Of a stretch of 47,902 nt of DNA, positions 1-9,560 are shown one piece after another (position 1 is the first letter of the stretch; each line of letters begins with the position of its first letter). A program made the translations under genes and the position numbers. The notes below the pieces were generated by a model that saw only the letters and a program-made list of their open reading frames with translations, made no database searches and had not been told where the DNA came from. The stretch comes from Bacteroidaceae bacterium (GTDB lineage: Bacteria; Bacteroidota; Bacteroidia; Bacteroidales; Bacteroidaceae). The stretch lies in the NCBI GenBank assembly GCA_017416705.1, contig JAFQBG010000038.1, positions 1 to 47,902 of the forward strand, given 5' to 3'.

Positions 1-394
1 CCAAAGTACTTGCATCAATTATTCCAGACACATTCACAGCTTTAGACGCAACACTTTTCGTGTTTTTCTTTTGGATTTGGGGCATCTCATAAGAGGTCAA
101 TGATTTTTTTGTTATTAATTTTTCATTGCTAACAATAGAAACACCTTTACAATCTGTTGATAAAGAAACGGTAGAATTACTAATAGGCACATTGGCAATA
201 TCATTAAAATCTTCATTTGAGATATGAACTGACTGAATGTCTCTGCTCATAGTTACATTAGTTATTGCACCCGGACCTTTCGATAAATTCAGTTCTTGTG
301 CGTTTACTTGATTGTGTGTAAGACACAACACTAATAAGAAACTCACGATACTTACCAATCGATATGATAAGTTTCTAATTTTTGAATGTTTCAT
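1..394 (-). CDS. Secreted protein of unknown function, 3' end outside the window
   Basis: An open frame runs from an ATG at 394-392 to the window edge without a stop, giving 131 codons of N-terminal sequence. It starts MKHSKIRNLSYRLVSIVSF and continues with a hydrophobic stretch ending at NQVNAQ, which reads as a signal peptide with cleavage after Ala near residue 33. The mature part is Ser/Asn/Lys-rich with no catalytic motif that I recognise. The gene lies 21 bp downstream of the small gene at 416-697 on the same strand, so the two may be co-transcribed. Export is inferred; the function is unknown because most of the protein is probably missing. Confidence 0.6.
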   Translation of the reverse strand, partial: MKHSKIRNLSYRLVSIVSFLLVLCLTHNQVNAQELNLSKGPGAITNVTMSRDIQSVHISNEDFNDIANVPISNSTVSLSTDCKGVSIVSNEKLITKKSLTSYEMPQIQKKNTKSVASKAVNVSGIIDASTL

Positions 395-415
395 ATCTAT
401 ATTATTTTTTAGTTA

Positions 416-697
416 TTAATCATTAATATTATATTGCAAAGATAGTGAAAAATTACCATCAATAGACGCTTTAAAAGGTAAATTGATTAAGAAATACCCT
501 TCACTATTATTCGAAATTACTACCTCTTGATTTGAATCAAAGTTGTTATTAAAGATAATACTGCCATCATTAGAATAGACTATACAATTTTTATCAATAT
601 TATACTGAATTGAATTAACTTTAAAAATCTGTTTCTGCATTCTACATGCGTAACTTGCGAATTTACAAATAATTGTTAAAAAGACAATGAAATTCAA
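416..697 (-). CDS. Small hypothetical protein with hydrophobic N-terminus
   Basis: The 93-codon frame opens with TTG at 697-695 (LNFIVFLTIICKF), and this hydrophobic start resembles a signal or membrane anchor. An ATG at 640-638 (MQKQIFKV) would give a 74-residue protein without the hydrophobic segment, so the start is unresolved. The rest alternates short beta-type stretches with Asn-rich turns and has no recognised motif. The neighbour at 1-394 follows on the same strand after 21 bp. Base composition is very AT-rich compared with mutS2 next door, which weakens the coding call but fits the gene at 1-394. Function unknown. Confidence 0.4.
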   Translation of the reverse strand: MNFIVFLTIICKFASYACRMQKQIFKVNSIQYNIDKNCIVYSNDGSIIFNNNFDSNQEVVISNNSEGYFLINLPFKASIDGNFSLSLQYNIND

Positions 698-887
698 GAA
701 AAAATAACAGAAAATGTTTCACAACATAATGCAAAATTTATTAAAGTATAGTTTTATTATATTTTTTAAGATATAATTATAGATATAACAAATTTAACAG
801 ATGTAAAGAATAGACAAATAAGGAGATATCAAAAATTTAATTTAAACGGCTTCCCCGGCTTCGGGTTGTTTGCACAGGCTCCTTTTT

Positions 888-3398
888 TTATTCCAATTCT
901 ACAACTGTAATTCCGGCGCCGCCGAACTGCACATGCTCGTCGTGGAATGTGCGCACCGAGGGCATGGTGCTAAGGTATTGCCTTACAAGCGTTCTGAGAA
1001 TACCGTTGCCTGTGCCATGCAGTATGCGCAGTTGATGTACCCCGCACACAGTGGCGTCGTCAATGAAAAATGTTACGGCTTGTACAGCCTCTTCGCCACG
1101 CATGCCGCGTATATCTATCTCCGACTTGAAATTCATTCGCTTGTTGTGCAGGTTCTCTTGCGTCTCGGCCGATAGGAACGACACCTTGCGTACCTCCTCC
1201 TTCGGTGCTTCGCTTTTTTGCAGACGACCGATGGCTACGGTCGATTTTATGCTGCCGAAGCGCACGACTGCATTGTTCTTGTTAATGGCAATAATCTCGC
1301 CAATGGCCTGTTGGCCGGCTATGCGCACGAACATCCCCTGTCTGAAAACGATGGTTTCTTTCCGCGGTGTGGCGTTTTCGGGGGTTGTGGCAGCGGCTTG
1401 TTCTTTTTTGCCATTCTTTTTGCGCTCATGGCGCGATATTATTTTTGCCATTTCGCGCTCTATGCGCATGTGCTGTTCTTGTTGTGCCAGCTCCTCTAAT
1501 TCTTTGCTGAAATCGGCCAGTTCCTTACGCGCTTTTCGGGTTTTCTCTTTTTCGGCCTTTGCCTCGACGATGGAACGGATGGTGTTCTCTATTTTTGCGT
1601 TTGCCTCGCGCAACAGGCGGTTGGCTTCTTCGCGGGCCTCTTTTAACAGTTGCTTGCGACTTTTCTTCAATTCCTCGCTCGACTCCTGAACCTTGCCAAG
1701 CATCTCGTCAAGCTCTTTTTCTTTGCGATGCACATTCTGTCGCTTTGTCTCCCAATAGCGTTTGTCGCGTACAATATCTTGCAGATATTTGTCCGATTGT
1801 ATGTAGTCGCTGCCAACAATATTCGAGGCGTCTTGTATTATTTCCTCGGGCATGCCTATCTTGCGGGCTATCTCCACTGCAAACGAACTGCCGGGGTTGC
1901 CTATTTGTAGCATGAACAATGGGCGCATTTCGGCGCGGTCGTATAGCATGGCACCGTTTACAATGCCCGGCGTGGAGTCGGCAAAATGTTTTAAATTCTG
2001 ATAGTGGGTGGTGATTATTCCAAATGCTCCGCGCTCGTTGAAACGTTTTAATATGGCTTCGGCCATGGCACCGCCTATGAGCGGTTCGGTGCCGTTGCCA
2101 AATTCGTCAATGAGTATCAGTGACGCCTTGTCGCAATGTCGCAAAGTCTGTTTCATGTTTAGCAGGTGGCTTGAGTATGTACTCAGGTCGTCCTCGATGC
2201 TTTGTTGGTCGCCTATGTCTATGAACAGGCTTCTGAAAAGCCCGGCACGACTGCGCTCATGTACGGGGATGAGCAAACCGCATTGCAACATATATTGCAG
2301 CAGACCGGCTGTTTTCAGACAAACGGATTTTCCTCCCGCGTTGGGTCCGGAAATCAGCAGTATGCGACGTTTTTCGTCAATCTGTATGTCCAGCGGCGAC
2401 ATTTTGCGGCCGTGTTTGCGTAACGACTGTTCCAACAATGGGTGGTATGCCGCACCAAAGTCCATCATGGGACGTTTCTCGACAGATGGTTTTATGCCTC
2501 CTGTCTGTTCGGCAAGCAACGCTTTGGCACGTATGAAATCTATCTGCCCCATGAACTCGTAGGCGTGCAGCATATCTGCTGTGTGCGGACGTAGCTCGTC
2601 GGAAACTTTTGTTAGAATTAATATAATCTCGCGTCTTTCTTCGGCTTCCAGTTCGCGTATGCGGTTGTTGGCAGCCACTACCTCGGCGGGCTCTATGAAT
2701 ACGGTTTTTCCGCTTGCCGATTCGTCGTGTATTATACCGCCCATCTTGCGTTTCATCGAGGGGGCAACGGGTATCACCAAACGGCCGTCGCGCAATGTGG
2801 GCGAGGCGTCTTTCTCCACAAGCCCGTCGGCTTGCGCTTGTCGCAAAATGCTGTTGAGGGTTTTTGATATACCGTTCGATGTGCGAGTTATTTCGGAACG
2901 AATGTGCGCAAGCGTGGGCGAAGCGTTGTCCTTGATATGTCCGAATTTATCTACAATGCCGTCTATGGAACGTATTATTTGAGGAAAAGACTCTACTTCG
3001 CTTGTCAAGGCGTGTAGGTGGGGGTATAGATGATTGCCCTCGCTGCTGTCGTCGCTGCTGTTGCTCTTGCGCAGGAGCGATAGCATACGCCCTATCGTGT
3101 CGAGCGAGCGTCGTAGCGCAAACAACTCCTCTTCGTTCATGTACATGCCCGGAATTTTAATGCGTTGCAAAGGCTCGCGTACATCAAGATAAAAATCATT
3201 GGGAAAACCGCCTTCGGTGCGCAGTAGTTTAACAAACTCATCGGTTTCGCACAGACTGTTTTGAATAGCGTTGTAGTCGGTCATGAACGTCATGGCATCT
3301 ACACGCTCGCATCCCATGGCACACAAACACAGCCCTTTGAGCATGGCACGAATGGCATCAAATTCTATTTTGCTTTCGAAATTATGCGGATATATCAT
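888..3398 (-). CDS. mutS2: MutS2 family ATPase with Smr domain
   Basis: This is an 836-residue MutS2 (RqcU-type) protein. Order of parts: N-terminal MutS core and clamp helices, an ABC-type ATPase with Walker A GPNAGGKS (Lys near residue 357) and Walker B LILIDEFGNGTEP, a long charged coiled coil (KEKELDEMLGKVQESSEEL onward), a KOW-like beta segment, and a C-terminal Smr domain with DIRGMRGEEA and HGTGNG. Family members suppress recombination or split collided ribosomes; which role applies here is not visible. The frame stays open upstream to 3488, but I chose the ATG at 3398 (MIYPHNFESKIEFDAIR) because it matches the family start and because a plus-strand promoter lies in the extra part. Transcribed divergently from the sialidase gene. 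Confidence 0.93.
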   Translation of the reverse strand: MIYPHNFESKIEFDAIRAMLKGLCLCAMGCERVDAMTFMTDYNAIQNSLCETDEFVKLLRTEGGFPNDFYLDVREPLQRIKIPGMYMNEEELFALRRSLDTIGRMLSLLRKSNSSDDSSEGNHLYPHLHALTSEVESFPQIIRSIDGIVDKFGHIKDNASPTLAHIRSEITRTSNGISKTLNSILRQAQADGLVEKDASPTLRDGRLVIPVAPSMKRKMGGIIHDESASGKTVFIEPAEVVAANNRIRELEAEERREIILILTKVSDELRPHTADMLHAYEFMGQIDFIRAKALLAEQTGGIKPSVEKRPMMDFGAAYHPLLEQSLRKHGRKMSPLDIQIDEKRRILLISGPNAGGKSVCLKTAGLLQYMLQCGLLIPVHERSRAGLFRSLFIDIGDQQSIEDDLSTYSSHLLNMKQTLRHCDKASLILIDEFGNGTEPLIGGAMAEAILKRFNERGAFGIITTHYQNLKHFADSTPGIVNGAMLYDRAEMRPLFMLQIGNPGSSFAVEIARKIGMPEEIIQDASNIVGSDYIQSDKYLQDIVRDKRYWETKRQNVHRKEKELDEMLGKVQESSEELKKSRKQLLKEAREEANRLLREANAKIENTIRSIVEAKAEKEKTRKARKELADFSKELEELAQQEQHMRIEREMAKIISRHERKKNGKKEQAAATTPENATPRKETIVFRQGMFVRIAGQQAIGEIIAINKNNAVVRFGSIKSTVAIGRLQKSEAPKEEVRKVSFLSAETQENLHNKRMNFKSEIDIRGMRGEEAVQAVTFFIDDATVCGVHQLRILHGTGNGILRTLVRQYLSTMPSVRTFHDEHVQFGGAGITVVELE

Positions 3399-3442
3399 AT
3401 TTTGCTGAAAAATCTGCGCGAAGATACAAAAAAAGATACTTT

Positions 3443-3474
3443 TTTGGGAAAATAAATTTATTTTATTATGTTTG
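3443..3474 (+). promoter_or_regulatory. Bacteroidetes-type promoter for the sialidase/esterase gene
   Basis: TTTG at 3443-3446 and TATGTTTG at 3467-3474 are separated by 20 bp, an exact fit to the Bacteroidetes consensus TTTG-N19-21-TAnnTTTG. Transcription would start near 3482 and leave a 5' untranslated region of about 175 nt before the ATG at 3657. Confidence 0.6.
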
Positions 3475-3656
3475 CACATAGACAACATTTTTTAGCTATT
3501 TGCAGATAAACTGCGAATATATACTGCACTTGCTGTGAAATAATAAAGTACACTTTGTTTATCTCGCTCGTTTGTTGGTATATACAGCAATACAATGGTG
3601 CTTGTCTGAGCCGTATAGCTATGATTTTTTTTGATTAATCTTAAATTTTAAAAATT

Positions 3657-6600
3657 ATGAAGAAAATTACTTTGTTTATTTCTCTTTGGGTTTTCTTTGC
3701 ATTAACGGCATTTGCCGACTTGCCGTTTCGTAACCACCGTTACGATGCTTTCAAAGTTTTGCCAATAACACAAAACGACATAGTGTTCATTGGTAACAGC
3801 ATCACAAATATGAACGAGTGGTGGGAAACATTCAGCAGCAATCACAATGTAAAGAACCGCGGAGTTTCGGGTGCCATAACAGATGAGGCCCTTGCCAATA
3901 TCGAGGCGGTGGCAGTGGGAAAACCGGCAAAAGTATTTTTTATGCTTGGTACGAACGACCTTGGAACAGCCGGTATAAACAATACCGAGCACGTGCTGAA
4001 CAACATGACTCTGATGGTCGATCGTTTGCAAAAGGTTTCTCCCAATACCCAAATATACATACAGAGCATTTTGCCAAGTACGGTTGGTTTGCGCACACTC
4101 GAAATACAGCAGGCTACCAATGAGGCGCTCAAAGAATTGTGTCAAGAAAAAGGCTTGACTTATATTGATTTGTGGGACGATTTACTAAGCCTGACAACAA
4201 GCACAACCCATACGCTTGACTACCTGCATCTGAAAGCATCGGGCTATCAGATATGGGCCGAAAAAATAGAGGAGTATGTCGGTAGCGATTGTGCTTACCC
4301 TTCGAATTGTGTCGATGTACAAAACAACGGCGGAATTTCGGGCTCATACGGAATGCGTGCAACAACGTTCAGCACCCTTCCTGTGAACGAGGGTGACATC
4401 CTTATTATTGGTGACGAAATGATACATGGCGGCGAGTGGCACGAACTGCTTCAAAGCGGCAAGGTCAAAAGTCGTGGTACGGGATGGGGCTATCCGGGCC
4501 CATCGCTCGACATTACTTTGCAGGAAATTCCTCTTATCCTGAACAGTCGCAGTGGCAGTTGCCTTCCCTCGAAGGTCCTATTGTATGCAGGCGTAGCCGA
4601 TGTAAATGGTTCTACCGACCTCTCGACACTCCAAACAAAGTATCAGGACATTGTAAACAAGATAAAGGAGCTTGCTCCAAGCACCCAAATATATTTGATG
4701 AGCTTGCAGCCTACCGCTACTGCCAATATAAATACAAACCGCGTTGTTCCTTTCAACGAAATATTGCAAACAATAGCTGCAGGCGACGCGCAAGTGGAAT
4801 ATGTCGATATATACAGCGATTTTGTAAGCAACAATGTGGGCAACAGCGCATATTTCAGCGGTAACTATCTCTATGGCATGGGCTATGTGAAGGTGGCACA
4901 AAAAATTGCTGCGGCAATGGGCGACGCAAGTGTTGTTGCCATAACCGACGAGGAGGCAGCTGCCAATTATCGTACATTTGAACTCCGTACCGTATTGGGC
5001 AATGCCATTGTCACAGCAGCCGGTTTGAAGGCCGGTGAAGGGGTGGGGGAATACCCCGCAGAAAGTTTGGTTGCATTAACCTCGATAGTCGATGATGCTT
5101 ATGAAATGCTCATGAACGGTGGCACACAGGACGAATACGAGTCGATGGCAGCGCAGGTGTCTGCCGCTGTGAATTCGGCCCTTTCGAGCGTTAATATGCC
5201 CAAAGCCAGCAACAGCGAAAAAAGTTACTATTACTACATGAGCACACCGTTGCGCGAAAACCGTTATCCTACATCCTATGGCGCAAATGCCGATATCGTG
5301 GGACAAACAACCAAGAGCGATGCCGCAATGTGGAAATTCGTTCTGCGCGATGATGGCACATATAATATAGTCAATTATAGCGATAAGACGTATGTGTCGC
5401 CTGCAAGTAACAACGACACAGCGTTGCGTACACAAACAGCGGTGCCGGCAACAGGATGGGAATTTAAGCCTGCTGCCACTCCCGGCTATTTTATTATTGT
5501 AAACGGCACAGCGCAGTTCAACCAGACAAACAATAACACCCTTGGCTATAAAGTATATAACTGGGGTGGTGGAGCTAATACCAATGACAGCGGATGCCAA
5601 TATCTTATAGCCGAAGCCAAAGTCGTTGAAGGCGAGGACGAGGATATTGCCGAACCGTCGAACATCCCGTTTGTGCCAACAGCCGTAGTCGATGGTGAAC
5701 TTGCCAAGAGCAGACTATGGTATCTGATGCGAATTACCGAGACCGGTCTTTTGATATATGACAACGACGGAGCCGAATATGTCTCTTTGGGACGCGTTCT
5801 ATCTACATACGAGGATAAGGACCTTTGGTGCTTTGCCGGCGACGATGCAAACGGCTATGCTATATACAACAAAAACGCAGGAGCAGGAAAAGTATTGGCA
5901 TCGTCAAAAAATATGACAACGACCGCCGGGTTTGGCGGAACGGGCGGTAGTACCTATCCCACCATGCAGGATGAGAATTCTCTTCCGACAGACTACATAG
6001 GCAGTTGGGATTTCGAGCCATCCGACAAAATAGCCAATGTCGATGGCTGGTTTATGCGTCTTCATGGTACAAGCTTCGCGGTGAATAATTTTGCAGGCAG
6101 CGAGAGAAATCGTCTTGCATTCTGGGCCGAGGGTACCGATGCAAATTCGACATTGCAATTCGAAATAGCCGAAGCCGATGTCGAGGTGCTTGCTTCGCAA
6201 GGCGTTCTGACATCGACCACAGCCGGTTCCTCGTGGTGCTCAAAATGGGAAAGCAATTTCTTTAAAGGATTTGTACTGACAACCAGCGCAAATAACATAA
6301 CGGTGAAAAACGACTGTCTTGCCGGTTATTCGGGTACGGCATATAGTTCTACATATACGCTTACCGCCCCCGAGGGATATGTCATAACGGAATATAGCTT
6401 CGACTATGTGAACTCCGACACCGGTAGCCACACCATCAATCTGAATATAGATGGACAGAACTATGCCTCATCGTCGTCGGTGCAGCACCTTGACGTGACA
6501 GTAGCCGACCCAGCGCGTGTGGTTACATTCGTGCAGTCCGATGAACGTCTGAATAAAGGTATCACGTTCAGCAATTTTGTTGTTGTCATGCAGCCCGCAA

Positions 6601-8693
6601 CCGAGGAGCCCGAACCAAGCTTCGAGGTATTCAGAACTGCGACATCCGGCGATATCCCCTATCGTATTCCGGCTATTGCAATGGCCAAAAACGGCGATAT
6701 TATAGCTGTTGCCGACTATCGTCACAGCCGACAAGATATAGGTATTGCAAGCTATGGCCGTATCGACCTTCATTCACGTATAAGCAAGGATAATGGTGCT
6801 TCGTGGGAACCAATAGATTATATTGTAGAGGGACAAGGCAGCAGTGTGGGTTCCGACCTTATGTATGTGGGATTTGGCGACCCATGTATCGTTGCCGACC
6901 GCGAGAGCAATCGCGTGTTGGTGCTCAGCTGTGCAGGTAACGTATCGTTCCCAAGCGGTACACGCAGCAACCACCAGAACATAGCTCGTTTTTACAGCGA
7001 CGACAATGGTGCCAATTGGAGTGCGCCCGAGGATATAGCCGAGAGCATCTATTCGCAATTCGATGCAAGTGTAAATCATGGTCCGGTGCGTGCCATGTTC
7101 ATCGGCTCGGGTAAAATACACCAAAGCCGCTATGTGAAAGTAAATAACTACTACCGACTCTACTGCGCTGTGCTTTTGAAGAACAAAAACAGTGTCAATA
7201 CCAATTTTGTGCTTTACAGTGACGATTTCGGAGGTAATTGGAGTGTGCTTGGCGGTGTCGAGAACGCGCCCATACCCAGCGGTGCCGACGAACCCAAAGT
7301 CGAGGAATTGCCCAATGGCAATATCGTCATCAGCTCGCGCATGAATGGCGGACGTTATTTCAATATATATACATTTACCGATGCACCCGCTGCACAAGGC
7401 TCGTGGGGTACCATGGCTACATCGAACAGCAGCGTTGGCGGTGTTGTTGCTTTGAATAACTCATGCAACGGCGAAATAATGATGGTGCCCGTTGTTCGCA
7501 ACGAGGATAAAGCCGAAATGTGGTTGGCACTGCAATCGTTGCCCTTCGGTAGTGCGCGTAGCAATGTGGGTATATATTATAAGGAACTCGCCACCGAGGC
7601 CGATTATAATACCCCTGCCAATTTTGCCAAGGAGTGGGATGGACGTCACCAAGCATCGTTCTTGCCATCGGCATATTCTACCATGTGTTTCCAAAAAGAC
7701 TCTACAATAGCATTCTTGTACGAGGAGGATACATACGGTGTCAATGCATATGGCGGCTATAATATAATGTATAAGAATTATAGTATCGAGCAGATAACAG
7801 ACAGCGCGTATAGTGTGTTGAAGGGTCGCGAGCCGAATGTGGCTCCCGAGGGACCCAGCGATGCCACATTGGCACTCATCGAGGAGGCCGAGGAGTGGCT
7901 GGAATACATCGGCGTTGGCTATCCTGTGGAGAGCGAGCGTGCCACACTGCTGGCTGCAATAGAATCGGCCAAGGTAAATCCCACAGCGTCGGAGGGTTCC
8001 AAACTCGAAGTCGTTCTCGACAACTATCTGGGAACGTCGAACGTGGTAACACCCGTAAGTGGAAAAATGTATTCGTTTACAATGGAAGCCAAGAACGGCA
8101 ATAAGTTCTATCTGAACTACAATGGCAGCGATATCCAGATGGTGGCACGTGGCGACGGCGAACTGCCCGAGACGGCAAAATTTATCTGCGAGCAAAACGA
8201 CAACGGCTCGGTGACACTCTCCACAAGCGATGGTAAATACCTTGTTTACCATTCAAAATACGCTGGCGTAAATTGGTTGCAAGGAAATGGCAGTACCACC
8301 GGCTTGCAAACCGAGAAGGATGCCATGGCCGAGATTACATTCGAAAAAATTATACCTTCGTCGTTTGTTGCCGGTACCATACAACAAATGTTCGGCTATT
8401 TGGCATGGAAGAGTATTCGTGGCTATCGCACCGATAACGGCAACGCCGAGTGGGGCTACATGGTTCTGAAAACCGACGGTAGCGACTACGATGGAGCCAA
8501 CGGGCCTTTCTGGAACGACGGTTACTCATCGGCATTCCGCGTCGAGGAATATGATATTCCCGAGGGTATCGAGGAAATTCTTGACACAACCGATAGGAAC
8601 GAGGGTATTTACGACCTTACAGGCCGTAAACTCGAAAGAATTTCCGGTCGTGGAGTGTACATAGTAAATGGTAAGAAGGTTCTTGTTAAGTAA
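3657..8693 (+). CDS. Secreted fusion of two SGNH esterase domains and a sialidase
   Basis: This 1678-residue exported enzyme starts with a signal peptide (MKKITLFISLWVFFALTAFA). Residues about 40-205 form an SGNH/GDSL hydrolase with FIGNS (Ser48), GTND (98-101) and DYLH (Asp188, His191), a complete catalytic set. Residues about 245-425 repeat the fold, but the Ser block reads GDE (252-254), the Asn block AGVAD, and no DxxH is seen, so this copy looks inactive. A helical linker, two ricin-like beta-trefoil-like stretches and a beta-sandwich follow. From about residue 990 comes a sialidase: YRIP (1002-1005, Arg1003) and Asp boxes at 1043 (SKDNGASW), 1114 (SDDNGANW) and 1188 (SDDFGGNW). The end, GIYDLTGRKL...VNGKKVLVK, resembles a type A secretion tail. 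The likely job is to remove O-acetyl groups and then sialic acid from mucin glycans. No nan transport genes are nearby. Confidence 0.9.
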   Translation: MKKITLFISLWVFFALTAFADLPFRNHRYDAFKVLPITQNDIVFIGNSITNMNEWWETFSSNHNVKNRGVSGAITDEALANIEAVAVGKPAKVFFMLGTNDLGTAGINNTEHVLNNMTLMVDRLQKVSPNTQIYIQSILPSTVGLRTLEIQQATNEALKELCQEKGLTYIDLWDDLLSLTTSTTHTLDYLHLKASGYQIWAEKIEEYVGSDCAYPSNCVDVQNNGGISGSYGMRATTFSTLPVNEGDILIIGDEMIHGGEWHELLQSGKVKSRGTGWGYPGPSLDITLQEIPLILNSRSGSCLPSKVLLYAGVADVNGSTDLSTLQTKYQDIVNKIKELAPSTQIYLMSLQPTATANINTNRVVPFNEILQTIAAGDAQVEYVDIYSDFVSNNVGNSAYFSGNYLYGMGYVKVAQKIAAAMGDASVVAITDEEAAANYRTFELRTVLGNAIVTAAGLKAGEGVGEYPAESLVALTSIVDDAYEMLMNGGTQDEYESMAAQVSAAVNSALSSVNMPKASNSEKSYYYYMSTPLRENRYPTSYGANADIVGQTTKSDAAMWKFVLRDDGTYNIVNYSDKTYVSPASNNDTALRTQTAVPATGWEFKPAATPGYFIIVNGTAQFNQTNNNTLGYKVYNWGGGANTNDSGCQYLIAEAKVVEGEDEDIAEPSNIPFVPTAVVDGELAKSRLWYLMRITETGLLIYDNDGAEYVSLGRVLSTYEDKDLWCFAGDDANGYAIYNKNAGAGKVLASSKNMTTTAGFGGTGGSTYPTMQDENSLPTDYIGSWDFEPSDKIANVDGWFMRLHGTSFAVNNFAGSERNRLAFWAEGTDANSTLQFEIAEADVEVLASQGVLTSTTAGSSWCSKWESNFFKGFVLTTSANNITVKNDCLAGYSGTAYSSTYTLTAPEGYVITEYSFDYVNSDTGSHTINLNIDGQNYASSSSVQHLDVTVADPARVVTFVQSDERLNKGITFSNFVVVMQPATEEPEPSFEVFRTATSGDIPYRIPAIAMAKNGDIIAVADYRHSRQDIGIASYGRIDLHSRISKDNGASWEPIDYIVEGQGSSVGSDLMYVGFGDPCIVADRESNRVLVLSCAGNVSFPSGTRSNHQNIARFYSDDNGANWSAPEDIAESIYSQFDASVNHGPVRAMFIGSGKIHQSRYVKVNNYYRLYCAVLLKNKNSVNTNFVLYSDDFGGNWSVLGGVENAPIPSGADEPKVEELPNGNIVISSRMNGGRYFNIYTFTDAPAAQGSWGTMATSNSSVGGVVALNNSCNGEIMMVPVVRNEDKAEMWLALQSLPFGSARSNVGIYYKELATEADYNTPANFAKEWDGRHQASFLPSAYSTMCFQKDSTIAFLYEEDTYGVNAYGGYNIMYKNYSIEQITDSAYSVLKGREPNVAPEGPSDATLALIEEAEEWLEYIGVGYPVESERATLLAAIESAKVNPTASEGSKLEVVLDNYLGTSNVVTPVSGKMYSFTMEAKNGNKFYLNYNGSDIQMVARGDGELPETAKFICEQNDNGSVTLSTSDGKYLVYHSKYAGVNWLQGNGSTTGLQTEKDAMAEITFEKIIPSSFVAGTIQQMFGYLAWKSIRGYRTDNGNAEWGYMVLKTDGSDYDGANGPFWNDGYSSAFRVEEYDIPEGIEEILDTTDRNEGIYDLTGRKLERISGRGVYIVNGKKVLVK

Positions 8694-8714
8694 CAAACAA
8701 AACGTTATAGTGCT

Positions 8715-8748
8715 CATAAGGTCGGCAGGCTGCCCTGCCGACCTTATG
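8715..8748 (+). terminator. Hairpin terminator after the sialidase gene
   Basis: A perfect 15-bp stem (8715-8729 with 8734-8748, loop CTGC) lies 21 bp after the stop codon. It lacks a following T tract, so it could also act as an mRNA 3'-end stabiliser. Confidence 0.65.
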
Positions 8749-8967
8749 TGTCGGTAGGGTGCAGACGTTGCTGCATCGGCGTGTGCAAACTAATGAAAAT
8801 GGGGCGTTTGCCGTGTCGAAATTTGTTGCTGTATATTGCAAAGCATATAGCGTTGTCTGTATCAACAATAAGCAAAACGTAATATCAAATTTAATATCGA
8901 GGCAAAGGATATCGTGCTGGTAGATAAAGCGTTAAATGCTCTGCAATACTAATCGGGAGTGACACAC

Positions 8968-9054
8968 TTGGGGAAACTCCCCAAAGTATAGGGAAACCCC
9001 CTGCAAGCATTAGGGAATAAACGTTGCAGGGGGTATATTATGCCCCTATCTTTG
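8968..9054 (+). promoter_or_regulatory. Palindrome-rich promoter region of the His/Lys-rich protein gene
   Basis: The -7 element TATCTTTG is at 9047-9054, and GTTG (one mismatch to TTTG) at 9023-9026 sits 20 bp upstream. Just upstream, TTGGGGA-AAC-TCCCCAA forms a palindrome (8968-8984), and an 11-bp inverted repeat pairs 8996-9006 with 9024-9034, overlapping the -33 element. Related cores GGGGAAACTCCCC (8970-8982) and AGGGAAACCCCCT (8990-9002) lie 20 bp apart, about two helical turns, as expected for paired operator sites. The rest of the gap from 8749 shows no gene. Confidence 0.5.
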
Positions 9055-9099
9055 CAGCAGAGACAAGGAAAAAAGTTTAACCATTCAAAACTTTAAACT

Positions 9100-9474
9100 A
9101 TGAAAAAGATGATGATTATTGCAGTGATGATAAGCGCATTGCTTATGCCTGCACAGGTTTCGGCACAGAGTGCAAAAGAAAGAAAAGGCAACAACAAAGT
9201 GCAAGTGGATAAAAAACATGGCGATAAGAAAAATGTGTACAACAGAGAGGGACGCAAACCGGCAGTACATAAAAAAGGGAAAAACAAACCCATGGTACAT
9301 GTACACAAGCCTGCACCCCGTCCTGTGGTTGTAGTACACGAGCACCATCACGCTCCTCGTCCCGTTCCGGTTCATCGTCCGGTGGTTGTGCACAAACACT
9401 GCAATAGCGATGCCATAGGCGCAGCGGCGGTAGTTGTGGGAGCAGCGGCACTTATATCGCTCCTTGCAAATTAG
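9100..9474 (+). CDS. Small secreted His/Lys/Pro-rich protein
   Basis: A 124-residue protein with a clear signal peptide (MKKMMIIAVMISALLMPAQVSAQ). The mature part is strongly basic (KERKGNNKVQVDKKHGDKK), followed by repeated HK, HKP, VHEHHHAPRP and VHRPVVVHKH segments, and ends in a hydrophobic Ala/Val/Leu helix (AAAVVVGAAALISLLAN). No domain is recognised. The His clusters could bind metal ions or an acidic surface polymer, and the C-terminal helix could hold it in a membrane; both are inference. It stands alone, with its own promoter and a strong terminator at 9561-9595. The real start is well supported by signal peptide and spacing. It lies just upstream of the iron-uptake operon, which makes a metal-linked role worth testing. 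Confidence 0.75.
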   Translation: MKKMMIIAVMISALLMPAQVSAQSAKERKGNNKVQVDKKHGDKKNVYNREGRKPAVHKKGKNKPMVHVHKPAPRPVVVVHEHHHAPRPVPVHRPVVVHKHCNSDAIGAAAVVVGAAALISLLAN

Positions 9475-9560
9475 GGCACAAAGTACACATATAGACTGTT
9501 TCATGCCTGTTGGCACTCGGCAGTTTCTGAATTATAAATTTGTAGTTAGTTAGGCGATTT

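Noticed and set aside
7461-8252. 263-codon minus-strand frame inside the sialidase gene
   Set aside because: It lies opposite a clearly coding domain and is rich in Cys, His and Ile, as expected for an antisense shadow. No known motif.
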